In this document: positions 9,351-18,995 of the stretch, one piece after another
Layout: each line of letters opens with the position of its first letter
How positions within the stretch are numbered: position 1 is the first letter of the stretch
NCBI GenBank assembly: GCA_964036045.1
Contig: OZ038379.1
Coordinates: forward strand, 68,106,719-68,170,718
From: Eutreptiella sp. 'Long Island Sound 2002'
Taxonomy: Eukaryota; Euglenozoa; Euglenophyceae; Eutreptiales; Eutreptiaceae
Reading direction: 5' to 3'
DNA length: 64,000 nt
The notes under the pieces: generated by a model
What the model was told of the DNA's origin: nothing
The model's input: the letters and a program-made list of their open reading frames with translations, nothing else
Databases searched by the model: none
Program-made: the position numbers and the translations under genes

Positions 9351-11470
9351 GATCAAGCGCACCATCAACGAGGCGCTCAACCCCGTGGAACGCGGTGAAA
9401 TAACGCTGAGGCGCCCGGGCGCCACACAGCTCGTCTCCATCCCTAAAGAAGTGAGCTCAATTTTTTCTTCCACACTCCTCACCCTGGGGGGTAGCCTCGA
9501 GTACGCACCGCCGAGCACAGTCGTGGATCGCCTGCTCACACACTCCCCCAGCTGCCCTGAACCCACAAAACACAGCCCTCTCCCTGACATTACCTGGGAA
9601 TCGTTCCGCAACACGCTCAAGGGGTCAAAGCCCAACAAGGCGGGTGGGCGGGACTTCAGAAACAACTACACTTTGCACACCCCCCCACCCCTATCCAACA
9701 ATTCATTTGGAGGGTATGTAACCACTACCTCCACCAGCCGTTGCCCGATAAATGGCTCGAAGCCAACATTATCTTGCTTTTTAAGAAAGGGGACGTGCCG
9801 AACCCTGTAAATTACAGGCCTATAGCCTTGCTGAACAGCGTTTACAAAATAATTGCAACACACGCCAACTGTGAGCTACTAACAGCGGCCAACGAACACT
9901 CCATCATACACCCCATCCAGTTCGGCGGGCTTCCCAACCGCAGGTGCCAGGACCACATTTTCAACCTCTTATCCACGTTTCGGGAATCAGTCGGTAGCTA
10001 CAGCCTCTACATTGATTTCAATAAGGCTTTCAACTCCGTCCCCCACACCGCCCTCTTCACAGTGCTGTCCCGCCTGAACTTTCCCACGCCCCTAGTAAAC
10101 CTCATTCAATCCTTGTACCGTGCCCCCCGTGACTTCCCGGTAGTGTCAGGGCACACCCACTCCTCCCACCTGCAAACCAGAGGTGTTCGGCAGGGATGCC
10201 CCATGTCACCCATCCTTTTCTGCCTTTACCTGAATGTTCTCCTCTTCGCCCTGCCGTCTCACGTCACGGCACCCCCCTCCCCACACGAGTCGGGGCACGC
10301 CTTCGTTGACGACCTCCTCTATCGATCAGAGGATGGGGACCGCATACAACAAATTTTGAATTTCTTCGACACGGTCGCCAGGGAGGGGGGTCTAGACTTA
10401 AACCTCAGCAAAACCGAGATCCATGCTATGCGAACAGCCTCCCCCAGAACTTTCACCTCCCCCTCGGGCACCCCCCTGTCAACAACCAACCAGAAGACGG
10501 GGGTACCCGCACAACTGCTACAAATACCTAGGGGTGTACATCTTCACCGCCAACCACGAGGCACAAACACTGGCATTGGCCAAGTCGGAAATACGCTCCT
10601 TTTTCACAACCCTCCAACCCGTCCTGCTCACCCTTTCGGAATACATTCTCTTAGTAAACGTCCAACTCATCCCTATTCTTTCCTACCGCCTCATGGCACA
10701 CCCCCTGGCCCTGAACGAATTGGGCGCCCTACAAGCCATGACCTGGCAAAATATTGCACATGACCCCTCCCCGGACAAGGCCAACAGGATTTCCCGCCTC
10801 GCCTCTCCTAAGGCCCGCTACACCCCCCGCCACCAGGGAGGCTTAGAACTCCGCCACTTCACTTTTTCCATTTGCATGGCCCTGGTGAACACCGCAGTCA
10901 GATACCTCAACGGAGACGGCCCAGCCTCAACAAACGAATCCTTTTCCGAAGCGACGCTTCCCACCACACGCAACCCAATCCAAGACACCGTCATGGACGT
11001 GTGCCACACCATAGGCCTCCGATACCACAGCACCTGCCTCTGGGCCTCCTGCCACCCCTCCCTCTTCCTGCTGAAAGAGAAAGTCCAAGTCCGGTTCCTA
11101 GCCACCAAACCAGCACCACAATACAGCAAGTTCGGCAACAGGTTGAAGCGAACACCCCAAGACCTAGGGTTCCACCTGGGAACAGCCACGGGGGTGCACA
11201 CAGAATCGGCGACACTCCAGTTTTCGGACGGCGGCACCCACACCATCAAAGACCCCGGTCTCCGCCGCAACGAAAAAGAGTACACCTTTCAAAACACAGC
11301 CATTTCTGTGCGCCCCCAACTAGCGGGGCACCGCGAACTGCTTACCCCCCCCCTTCTCGACCCCCAAGAGTACATCCTCAACCCCCCCCCCCCGGGCCAC
11401 ACGGCGGAGTCCTGCTCGATTCATCACCGCATGGCGAGCTGTACAGTCTCGAAGATGAACCTCATACCCT
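9256..11470 (+). pseudogene. Reverse transcriptase of the AlkB-LINE (three frames)
   Basis: Three overlapping frames join into one LINE RT. The frame at 9,256-9,660 has the N-terminal RT block (LPDITWESFRNTLKGSKPNK). The frame at about 9,660-10,500 has KWLEANIILLFKKGD and NYRPIALLNSVYKI, motif A LYIDFNKAFNSVPH (10,008-), motif B TRGVRQGCPMSPILF (10,177-) and motif C AFVDDLL (about 10,299-10,319). The frame at 10,423-11,470 has YKYLGVYIF and the thumb/connection region. The catalytic Asp residues of motifs A and C are intact, so the RT was lost by frameshifts (near 9,250, 9,660 and 10,490) rather than by active-site change. It would make cDNA by target-primed reverse transcription. RNase H follows. 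Confidence 0.85.
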
Positions 11471-12443
11471 TGACCCCGATGACCTCAAGGAATGGGGTTG
11501 TGAAGCAGCCCTTGCCCTCCTCCTCACATCATCCCCCGGCACGACATGGGTGTACTTGGATGGCTCAGGGGGCGCCTTGGGCTACGGGTCTGCAGCCACC
11601 CTGTTTTTCTCAAATGGCTCCAGATGAATGCTGTGCCAAACGTTCCCATACCAGTCCTCAGAGGGATCGAAGATCTGGGCGGCTATTATGTTCCTACGTT
11701 GGGCCCTTGCATCTCACCCGCACCTCACCTTTGCCGTGCTAGGGGACAACCTCCACGTTATCACTGTTCTCTCCCCGAGCACCCCCCCAGACCTCCCGTC
11801 ACGCTCGCCAGCCGGCACATGGGAATCCTCTCTGCAGTCCATCCATGCCTCCCCACGCCATGGGATTATCCAGGGGTGGGGGTGGATCAAGGGGCACGCC
11901 GGGTTTGTGGGGAATGAAATCTCGGATGCTTACTCAAAGTGGCCCACCCACGTGATGATCTGGGACCCCTCCCTCCTTCCCCCTCCCCTGATAGGGTGCA
12001 TATCCAGAGGCCCCCTCCCCATCATACACAAACTGACTACCATCTCAATCAAGCACCTCCTCCCTTGCCACAAACACGAAAACATCCATGTACCGTCAAG
12101 CTTCCATTTTTACAACCACACTTCATGGTTCCAAGGCCTCCCTTTCAAATGGTCCTCCGGAATCTTCAACATGGCGCCGTTTGCTTTCGACGACAACTTG
12201 CGCCCTTGCCATTGCCAAGCTTGCCCGGACCCGCACCCAATGGATGTTATCTCTTTTGTCTCACACTGCCCAACGTGCGAACACCTGGTTCAAACCTACA
12301 TTCAGTGCTGGCGCCCCCCCTTCACCACGGTGGTGTCCCAATGGTGGTCCGCGACCACACACATCGGGGAGAGACACAATTTCGTCCGGGGGCTTGTCCC
12401 CATGTTCCTGTACACCAAACTCACAACCCCCCCCTCCGGCTGA
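11450..12443 (+). pseudogene. RNase H domain and C-terminal zinc finger of the AlkB-LINE
   Basis: One frame, broken by TGA at 11,625-11,627, carries an RNase H fold: TTWVYLDGSGGALG gives the first catalytic Asp near 11,559, and FAVLGDNLHVITVLS gives the third acidic residue near 11,737. The C-terminal WIKGHAGFVGNEISDAYSKW carries the His and last Asp near 11,880-11,940. Where RNase H normally has an Ala-Glu pair at the helix start, this copy reads KIWAAIMFLRWAL, so the Glu appears to be Ala. Downstream, RPCHCQACPDPHPMD ... SHCPTCEHL (about 12,202-12,290) resembles the Cys/His finger at the end of many LINE ORF2 proteins. RNase H removes template RNA during second-strand synthesis. Confidence 0.75.
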
Positions 12444-12475
12444 AGGAAACCAGCACACTGTCATGACCTAAAACT

Positions 12476-13030
12476 CGCCCTGAAGGCCCGTATTCCCCTG
12501 CTCCTCAATGCCCTATACGGCACGGTGGATTGGCTAAACGACAACCCCCTCCCAGCCCCGCTCACCCCCCCCACGGGCCCCAACTCATGGGGACGCCCCT
12601 GGTCGCCTTACAGCACGTCACACACCGCCCTACAGCGCCCCCCTCCCCCCCGCCTACCACCCTCCCCCCCCCCCTCCTGGACACAGTGGCACACAAGCCT
12701 CCAAAGCGCCCTCGTCCCCCATCCGATACGGCACACGCCAAAGCTCGAAAACACGCCCGCCAGCCCCAAAGACCTGTCCGGCCTCTATCGCTGAAACGCA
12801 ATACCGCAAGTCAACCTCAGCCAGGGCCCCCGCCCCCCAAACGGCCGCTCATCATCCAGGACATGTTCAACCCCCCCCCCCCCCCTCAACCAGCACCCCC
12901 CCTCGCCGCCTCCGCCCCTGTTTCCGCCCCTTCTCCCCGCATAACAAGGTACTTCGCACCAGCCCCCCCCTCTGCCGCGAGCACAAACTCACATTCGTCC
13001 TCATCTTCGTCCAACGTGTCATCTCTTTGA
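12476..13030 (+). pseudogene. Pro-rich C-terminal tail of the AlkB-LINE with a PIP-box-like motif
   Basis: After the finger, LALKARIPLLLNALYGTVDW (12,476-) continues as protein-like sequence. It passes into a Pro/Ser-rich frame at 12,530-13,030 (166 codons) with basic patches (PPKRPRPPSDTAHAKARKHA). Near the end is SPRITRYFAPAPP, which resembles the PCNA-interacting box Q-x-x-I/L/M-x-x-aromatic-aromatic, with Ser in place of Gln. Human L1 ORF2p also uses a PIP box, so a PCNA contact is conceivable, but this reading frame is low-complexity and the motif could be chance. Confidence 0.4.
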
Positions 13031-13381
13031 AAAAGCCACGCTTACACGTTTCTCTCACGCCAGCCCTCAACAGCCCCAACACGGCGCAACCAATGAGTAC
13101 TACCACACTGGCACTCACCAGTCACTTCTGCAAATGAGTCCTTCCCCCAAGCCACCCCCCGTGCTCAAGCCGTCATGCTCTAACCCCCAAACCGCGGCCG
13201 TACAGCCTTCGGGAATCACGCAGAGACCCCGGCTCTGCTGTTGTCTATAACGGGGCTGCCAGGTCTCATTGAGATAAGGCAGAAGAGGACAGCAACGTGC
13301 AGCGGTACTCAGCCCGCGATTGAACTTGGTTTTGAGCTCCCGCCCCTCCCTGAAAAAGCTTGGAGCGCAAGAGCCTTTCTC
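13031..13381. other. Junction between the LINE and gypsy copy A
   Basis: No domain is visible. The C-rich LINE composition fades by about 13,140. The remainder may belong to the 3' LTR of the minus-strand gypsy copy A, but no second copy is available to fix its edge. Confidence 0.35.
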
Positions 13382-13422
13382 CCCGGCCTGGCCAGCCACA
13401 AAAGGCGCCGTTCAGTGCAAAA
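13382..13422. repeat. 41-bp block identical to 26,278-26,318
   Basis: Forty-one bases starting CCCGGCCTGGCCAGCCACAA and ending in CAGTGCAAAA match exactly between the two sites while the flanks differ. At 26.3 kb the block lies in the 5' LTR-like region of gypsy copy B. Here it lies beyond the 3' end of copy A, where a 3' LTR should be. It contains the palindromes GGCCTGGCC-like and GGCGCC. Both sites are consistent with A and B being the same family and the block being a conserved LTR segment. Confidence 0.55.
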
Positions 13423-13668
13423 ATAGGACGCACCGACCATTGGGCTGCAAACAGGATAAGCGGCCTGGTGCTGTTTCGACAATCCTTGCTGTTGCTTCTC
13501 CCTTGGTGCGGCGGAGGTGTACATCCGGGGGCAGCCAATACTCCTGCAGGAGTGGCCCAAAGGAGACCCCCACCAGGAGGAGGGGATGTCTTCGGAATAC
13601 CACTGCCTCCCGAAGCTTGCAACCTCCCCAGTTCGGTGGGGCACAATAAATAGATAGGCACAAGGAGA

Positions 13669-13911
13669 TTAGGTTTTCTTCTTACGCTGGGACAGAGTCT
13701 CAGCACGGGTTAGATGCTGTCCCTCGTTTTTTTCAACGAGGTAGGAACAAAAGATGATACTTTCATCTGGCTCTATAAAGGCGGACATGGGTTCCCAGGC
13801 TGCCTCAGATAGCCCAATTTTATCCCATAGGGCGAGGAATTTTCTAGCCCTGTTTATACTCGTGGCGTGCAATACGTGCAACCAAGTAGTAGCCATCAGC
13901 TGCCATCTCAT
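13669..13911 (-). pseudogene. Chromodomain-like C-terminus of gypsy copy A Pol
   Basis: The segment ARKFLALWDKIGLSEAAWEP followed by MSAFI aligns with the chromodomain core pattern (YLVKW.G...E.TWEP) and with the end of copy D Pol (GWRFLTLLEGFGVEEATWMP). Such domains tether integrase to modified histones in chromoviruses. The upstream end is in another frame, and the region between 13,911 and 14,041 also contains the Glu/Asp-rich spacer seen in copy D. Confidence 0.6.
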
Positions 13912-14040
13912 CGGCAGTCATTTCTTCAAGTTCGTCTGCCTGCTCAGGGTTGGCAGCACTCTCTAGGTTGATGCGCTCGACCTCTCTGTCAGACAAACGC
14001 CACTCGTCCCAGGACAGTTCGTCAGAGGAGTGGTAATGTC

Positions 14041-14977
14041 TCAGCTGCTTAGGTGCACAACGCAGCTCTCCAACCTAGGCGGGGACTGCACCTCCAATGG
14101 ATCGTGGATCAATATTTTTTCTCTATAATGTGGTAAGGCCCGAAGTAAGGCCTCCTGCAAACAGTCGCGGGGCCACGTGGGCAATCTGGAGTGGTGTACG
14201 AGCACAAGGTCCCCTACGTTGAGGGTGGCAGGACGTCTAGTGCGGTTACGCCTAGTTGACTCGCGTTCTCGAAAGTGTTTCAAGTTAGCTCCGGCCAGGT
14301 TAGCCAGGTCCCCCCTATGTTCTAGCCAGTCCCCTACGGGGCTTTTGTAGTCCTCTGAAAGAGCCGTTTTGAAGAACCACGCAGGACGCCCCCCATGCAA
14401 CAGTTGGTGGGGGGTATAGGCAGTTGAAGAACTCTCCTGAGAGTTCATGGTTAGGACGGCCCAGGGTAGCAGGCGTACACAATCTTTGGTACGCTCCTGT
14501 TTCATCAGAATCCTCGGGTTTTGCTCCAACACACGGTTCTGTCTCTCGCACAGAGGGTTAGAATTGTGAGTGTAAGGCACACCTGCGGTTAGATGGACGT
14601 TCAGGGCGTCCAATACTCGCTTGTGCCATCCGGTTTCTCTGCGGCTTCGTACGTCCTCGTCAGAGTGCACCCCCTTAGTGCCCCATAACGTTCGAACAGT
14701 TGTTCAACCAAAATTTTCACAGTCTGTTCCCCTGTGATCTTTTTGTCGCAGGGGAACGCAAGGGTGAGACGGGTCAGGCCACAGGTGACAACCAAATAAC
14801 TGTCATAATCACCAAACTTAGGCAGACCGTGGATGAAATCCACCTACCACACAGAATTAGCAAAGTAGGGGATAGGCAGACCCGAGACCAGTCCTCCATC
14901 ACGTGAGTTGCTCTGTTTGCTGGCGTGACAGCCACAGGAATGCACAATGGACTGCATACAAGCAAGTAGCTCAACAC
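14041..14977 (-). pseudogene. Integrase of gypsy copy A
   Basis: The zinc-binding end HSCGCHASKQSNSRD and FANSVW lead into the catalytic core. VDFIHGLPKFGDYDSYLVV (first Asp) is at 14,846-; after a frameshift near 14,670, HSDEDVRSRRETGWHKR (second Asp) and NPLCERQNRVLEQ (Glu) complete the DDE triad. The C-terminal part has RPATLNVGDLVLVHHSRLP, the basic fold found after the core in gypsy integrases. An in-frame TAG before VDFI and the frameshift inactivate it. It integrates cDNA in the nucleus in live elements. Confidence 0.75.
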
Positions 14978-14980
14978 AGG

Positions 14981-15880
14981 TTAGTCGGGAGCAGAACTGA
15001 GATGGGCCCACTGTAGGCAACCATCCAGTCGTGCCTCAGGCACAACTATACCGTCTTCTTGATACCGATATTGGTTATCTTTATACCAACAGTTGCCGTC
15101 TATCAAGCGCACCTCTAGGCCATCACTGAGGGAGTTCAGTACGCATTTGTACTCCGCATGGTAGTCTCTCAGACTCCAGTCCTCCAGTGCACCTGCAGTG
15201 CGCCTGGATAGGTTCAGATGGACGTCCATGCGCTGGAGCGCCTCTTTGGCCAACGCCTCCGAGCCCTTACCTAAGAGGGGGTCGGAGTTGTTACGAGATA
15301 TATAGTCAGCCATCTCGTTCTTTATACCCTGTTCATGGTGGACAGTAGGCCTGAACTGACTGAGGTAGGTCCACCATCGCTTTAGTTTCGCTTTTGGGGG
15401 GGGGGGGGCCTTCTGAAACCTTTTCAAAGGCTCTTGGTCACAAAGCCAGACGATAGGGTTAGTGCCAAGCAGACAGGACTGAGAAGAAAGCACGAGCATC
15501 CCGGCCAGGTGTTCTTGGTCGTAGGTACTGTAGTTGGATTGTGCTTGATTCCACTTCCAGTTCCAGTGCCCAAGGGCCAGCAGACACCATTCATTGGCAG
15601 GGTAGTCATGCTACAGGGTACCATCGCACTTCACACCTGAAGTTTGAAACTGGCAGTCAGACAACTCAGCGGGGTTAAGCCCGTGCCACTGGTATAGGGT
15701 ACCCCCCCCCCCTACATCACAGGCATCTGTGACGCGTATTATTTCGCCCTTAGGGCGGGTTACCCCCAGGCACTTGCCGGAGGAGATTTTCTTCTTCAAC
15801 TCCTGGAAACAGGCCTCCCCCTTGTCAGTCGACCGCCAAGGGTTGGTCTTTTCTATAAGGTCAGTCAGGGGGGCTGATGA
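14981..15880 (-). pseudogene. RNase H and linker of gypsy copy A
   Basis: GEIIRVTDACDVGGGGTLYQ (15,755-15,690) is the RNase H start with the first Asp. After a stop near 15,611 the next frame (15,499-14,981) continues with SQSCLLGTNPIVWLCDQEP, RRWWTYLSQF-type residues, and a HHEQGIKNEMADYISRNN end that carries the His and last Asp. The corresponding parts of copy D read almost the same. RT is absent: sequence equivalent to the RT thumb end (LIEKTNPWRSTDKGEACFQE) begins right at the deletion junction near 15,885. Confidence 0.75.
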
Positions 15881-15885
15881 ATATG

Positions 15886-16302
15886 CAAAAAAGACAGACA
15901 GACGGTCACATCGACCTGTCCCATGGAATGGATGGTCCGACCATCCCCAACCCTTATGGCCACTGTTTTGGTTTACCGGATCTCGGCTTCCTTCAGCAGT
16001 CTGTGGGCCACGATTGAAAGTGTAGCGCCCGTGTCTGAGACAGGCTTGTAAACCTGATCACCCATTTTCACGGTGTTCCAGAAAACCAAATCCTCATTCT
16101 CTGAGCCGCCCCGCTATCCCTCTTCAGGGAACCCGACTTCAACCCGAGCGGCCTGCAGGCACTTAGAGTGCCAGTTGAGGCGGTGGTTCTTGGCGTTCTT
16201 GCTATCCTTGTCGGCGCCACCAGCGCTGGGGTTGCAGGGGGCAGGCCTTTTGTTCCCCCGAAGGCTCACCCTTAGGCGTGGGGCTGGGTGCTCCTCCTCC
16301 AC
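15886..16302 (-). pseudogene. Gag end and aspartic protease remnant of gypsy copy A
   Basis: A basic stretch (KNAKNHRLNWHSKCLQAARV, about 16,207-16,150) corresponds to the region after the zinc knuckle in copy D. The protease start DLVFWNTVKMGDQVYKPV then SDTGATLSIVAHRLL (about 16,093-15,995) has the catalytic Asp-Thr-Gly. A TAG at about 15,978 and the deletion near 15,886 end the domain before its flap and LGTD-type motif. Confidence 0.7.
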
Positions 16303-16379
16303 GTGGGGGGGGGCTGAGGACCTTCCTCCTCCACCAAGGTTACCCTGAACCTTACAAACTCCAGGTTTAGGACCCCCTG

Positions 16380-17721
16380 CTTCGGGTTTACCACCCCTAC
16401 CGGCGTTGTTGCCTACCTGCCCATAAACCCATGCCGCCTCCGACAGCCATCACCGGCAGACCTAGTCTTCTTCACCGACGCCTCAGGCGAGCCCGCCCTC
16501 AAGCCCACCACCGGAGGGCCACCCTGCAACTAACCCACACCGAGGGACACTACCACATGGACCACCACACGGGCCACACCGCTTACGGGGCCTCCTCCAA
16601 CTGGGAGCTCGGGCCCATAGCCGACGCCATCGCCAAACTCGCGGCCCACCTACCCGCCCTCCTCCCGCACGTCGTCTGGGTCTGGTTCGTAGTGGAAGCC
16701 ACCGTCGACAAACACCTACTCCTCCGCATAGCACGACAACCACTCCACAAAGCCACAGCGACGAGCCTCGGCACCCGAAGCACTGCTGCTCTGGATAGCC
16801 CTCTGCAGCCCTCCCCCCTACGTCCAACTTCACATCGTGAAACAGGAGTCCAACAGGCACCAATACAGGAATGGTAAGGTCAACATCGAGGCAGTACACC
16901 AGCGCACTACACAGCTACCGACCCTCCAGGTGCCAGACCTTGACGGCAACCACACACACCTCAAACACATACCCCCCAAGCCGGAACCCCATCGGACCCC
17001 AGACTGGGTACCGGAGGAGGCCCCCCATACCTCACACAACAGAGCACACCACTACCCCAACCCCATCGAACATCTCGCCCGAGTACTCGGCAGCGGGAAC
17101 AGCCAAGCGCACATCCAACAGCTCCAGGAGAAACTGGAAGTCCCCCTCTACCCCTCGGCGCTACGCCCAGCGTGCGTCCCAGCCCACCTGCAGAAACGAA
17201 GCATCCAGCACCTCAGGGAGCAACTACCATTCCTCACCACAGTCGCCCGATGGCTCGCCCACAAGCACATCCACGTTCTGGAAGAACACACCCGCTGCCC
17301 ATGCAACCACACCACCCCGGAGGACTGGGAACATTTCAAGATATGCCCCGTTCATACGGCCAGGAAGAGAGTAGGGAGCCTGTCCCAGGCAGAAATTGTA
17401 CAGCAACACGAAGGCTGGCCGACCCACAGCCAGGCACCACGGGCCACCGAACACCTCTTCAGGGATCCCCTGATGAAGCAGGCCACCATGAAAGGCGCGG
17501 TGACACAGGCCCTGCAACTGCACCTCACCAAACACGCGGAGGTCCTGATGGCGGCAGCAGCGCACCTCCAGCTAGAGGCAGTCTGCAGAGCCGCGGCCGA
17601 AATGGTACGCCGCAAGCGCCTCCTGTTAACACACACGGAACAACTCGCCGACCCCACTGCCAGGGAACACATGCTGCGTGCCGTCCATTACAATGTTGTG
17701 CATGACCCAGAGGTCCACTAA
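16380..17721 (+). pseudogene. RNase H and CCHC zinc-finger end of a second LINE type
   Basis: Frame 1 begins with PSPADLVFFTDASGEPALKP (first RNase H Asp, about 16,477). Frame 3 carries TAYGASSNWELGPIADAIAK (Glu) and FVVEATVDKHLLL (Asp). Frame 1 resumes with VQLHIVKQESNRHQYRNGK then VNIEA, where the last catalytic Asp is Asn. The continuous frame at 16,837-17,721 (294 codons) includes HTRCPCNHTTPEDWEHFKIC (17,299-), a C-x-C-x9-H-x3-C-like finger typical of LINE C-termini, then Ala-rich helices to the stop. The RT of this element is missing because gypsy copy A abuts on the left. It is probably the same general type as the LINE at 56.2-64 kb, whose 3' end lies outside the window, so the two cannot be compared directly. 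Confidence 0.7.
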
Positions 17722-18995
17722 CCTCCTCCGCGCCCCACACAGGCCCCCCATCTCCGTCCACAGCCCTCCAAGACACCACCAGAGCAACCCAGAGGAACAC
17801 CCACCACAAGCCGCCCCCCGCCACAAGCACCCGTGACACCAGAGGTCCACCCACCTCTCACGCATGGGACCACCCGGACCTCCCAGCCAAGCCCGCCCAG
17901 GACCACGCACACATCATCGTGGACGCACAAGACCTCGACAGCCCGTCCCGCCAGACCCACCCAGACCCAGGGCAACCCCCCCTCACACCGGCCACCGTCA
18001 GCGACCCCGCCCTCCTCCGAGCAGCCCTCCAAGGCAGGGCCCTAGACACTTCCCTGGGCTGGTACCGCCTACAGAAGAGCTGGACCGAGCTCACCGTCAA
18101 GGCCCTCGGGAACCTAGCCAACCCGGGGAAAGGTCCCCACGAGACCATCGTAGACCTCCCCCTCTGGAGAGCTCGCCAATGCACCCAAAACCAGCACATC
18201 TGGATCCCCCCCATCGAGTGGGGCCAGGCCCTGACACACGACACCTACACCAACGTTGCACGCCGAGGAACCACACACCTACGACGAGCCCCAGCAGAGA
18301 AGGATCGCCCGGCAGACCCGAGCCATCCTGAACAGTTGGAACAGGCCACCGCACCGACCCGCGACACTCCCCTCTGCGCCGCTGGCCTCTGCAACCCCGA
18401 CGATGACCTCGCGCCCCCACCTACAGACCGCGACCACCCCGCGCCAGAGATCTGGTGTACAGTCCTCCAGCGCCGGCACTATTACGTAGTGTCCGCCGCG
18501 GCAGCGTCCCCTGGCCCACAAGGGGTTATCAAGGGGACGGACACCATGCTCAGCCCAGAGGCCGCAGCCCCTGGGGCAATAGAGGACCCCATTGAGCCGC
18601 ACAAGGTCCTCAGGGGCGTCCCCCAGCCGGGGGACCAAGCCCCGGCCCTCGCCCTGGCCCAAATCACCTTTGGGCGAGTGGTCTACCACCTGGGACTGGC
18701 CATGCTTTACCTGTCCCAGTGGATCAAGCGCTGCTGGCCGTCCAAGGGGGCCCTGCCCTTGATCTGGGCCATCCCCACCGCCCACACACAAGTGCCCCAG
18801 GGCTACAACACCCCCTCACCTGCGAGTACCACGCCATCCATATGATCCTCCAGCGCATTGGCCTTAGCCCACCCCTGCAGTATTCTCTTGCCACCAGGGA
18901 CCAGGAGGAGCACCCGTTACGCACAGGCATCTGCCAAATCCTTGCTGCGGCCGCGGAAGATGGCAAGCCTCTCCTCCAAACCTCTCGGCCTACAG
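17722..18995 (+). pseudogene. Unknown protein, possible C48/Ulp1-like cysteine protease remnant
   Basis: The main frame is 17,919-18,845 (308 codons). Its first part is Pro-rich; from about 18,015 it becomes protein-like (LQGRALDTSLGWYRLQKSW, QNQHIWIPPIEWGQAL). Near the end, FGRVVYHLGLAMLYLSQW is followed by ALPLIWAIPTAHTQVPQGYN. After a one-base slip in a C run it continues LTCEYHAIHMILQRIGL. The spacing of a His, later an Asn/Asp region, and Q-x-x-N ... C resembles the His-(Asp)-Gln-Cys order of Ulp1-type peptidases, which some LINEs carry. The match is short and I could not test it. It could equally be an unrelated LINE ORF1. Confidence 0.25.

Larger units (their letters stand above)
5039..13030 (+). 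mobile_element. Non-LTR retrotransposon (LINE) carrying an AlkB domain, decayed
   Basis: In order on the plus strand: unknown ORF1 (5,039-6,760), linker and AlkB-type dioxygenase (6,645-7,891), EEP endonuclease (7,977-9,350), reverse transcriptase (9,256-11,470), RNase H (about 11,480-11,930), a C-terminal Cys/His finger (about 12,205-12,290) and a Pro-rich tail ORF (12,530-13,030). EEP, RT and RNase H in this order define a LINE. The AlkB domain ahead of EEP is not part of the standard LINE plan. The copy is inactive: in-frame stops TAA 5,441, TAG 5,894, TGA 6,260, TAG 6,876 and TGA 11,625, plus frameshifts near 6,700, 7,410, 9,250, 9,660, 10,490 and 11,450. The shared strand, collinearity and common C-rich codon style suggest one element. 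The 3' end is set at the last coding sign, and no poly(A) was seen. Confidence 0.8.
13423..16370 (-). mobile_element. Gypsy copy A, internally deleted chromovirus-like element
   Basis: Reading right to left: end of gag (16,302-16,114), aspartic protease start (about 16,085-15,890), a deletion that removes the rest of protease and all of RT, then RNase H (15,880-15,611 and 15,499-14,981), integrase (14,977-14,041) and a chromodomain-like end (13,911-13,669). It is the same family type as copy D but clearly diverged. The right edge abuts LINE RNase H sequence near 16,380, so the element's 5' part (most of gag, PBS, 5' LTR) is missing. Confidence 0.8.
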
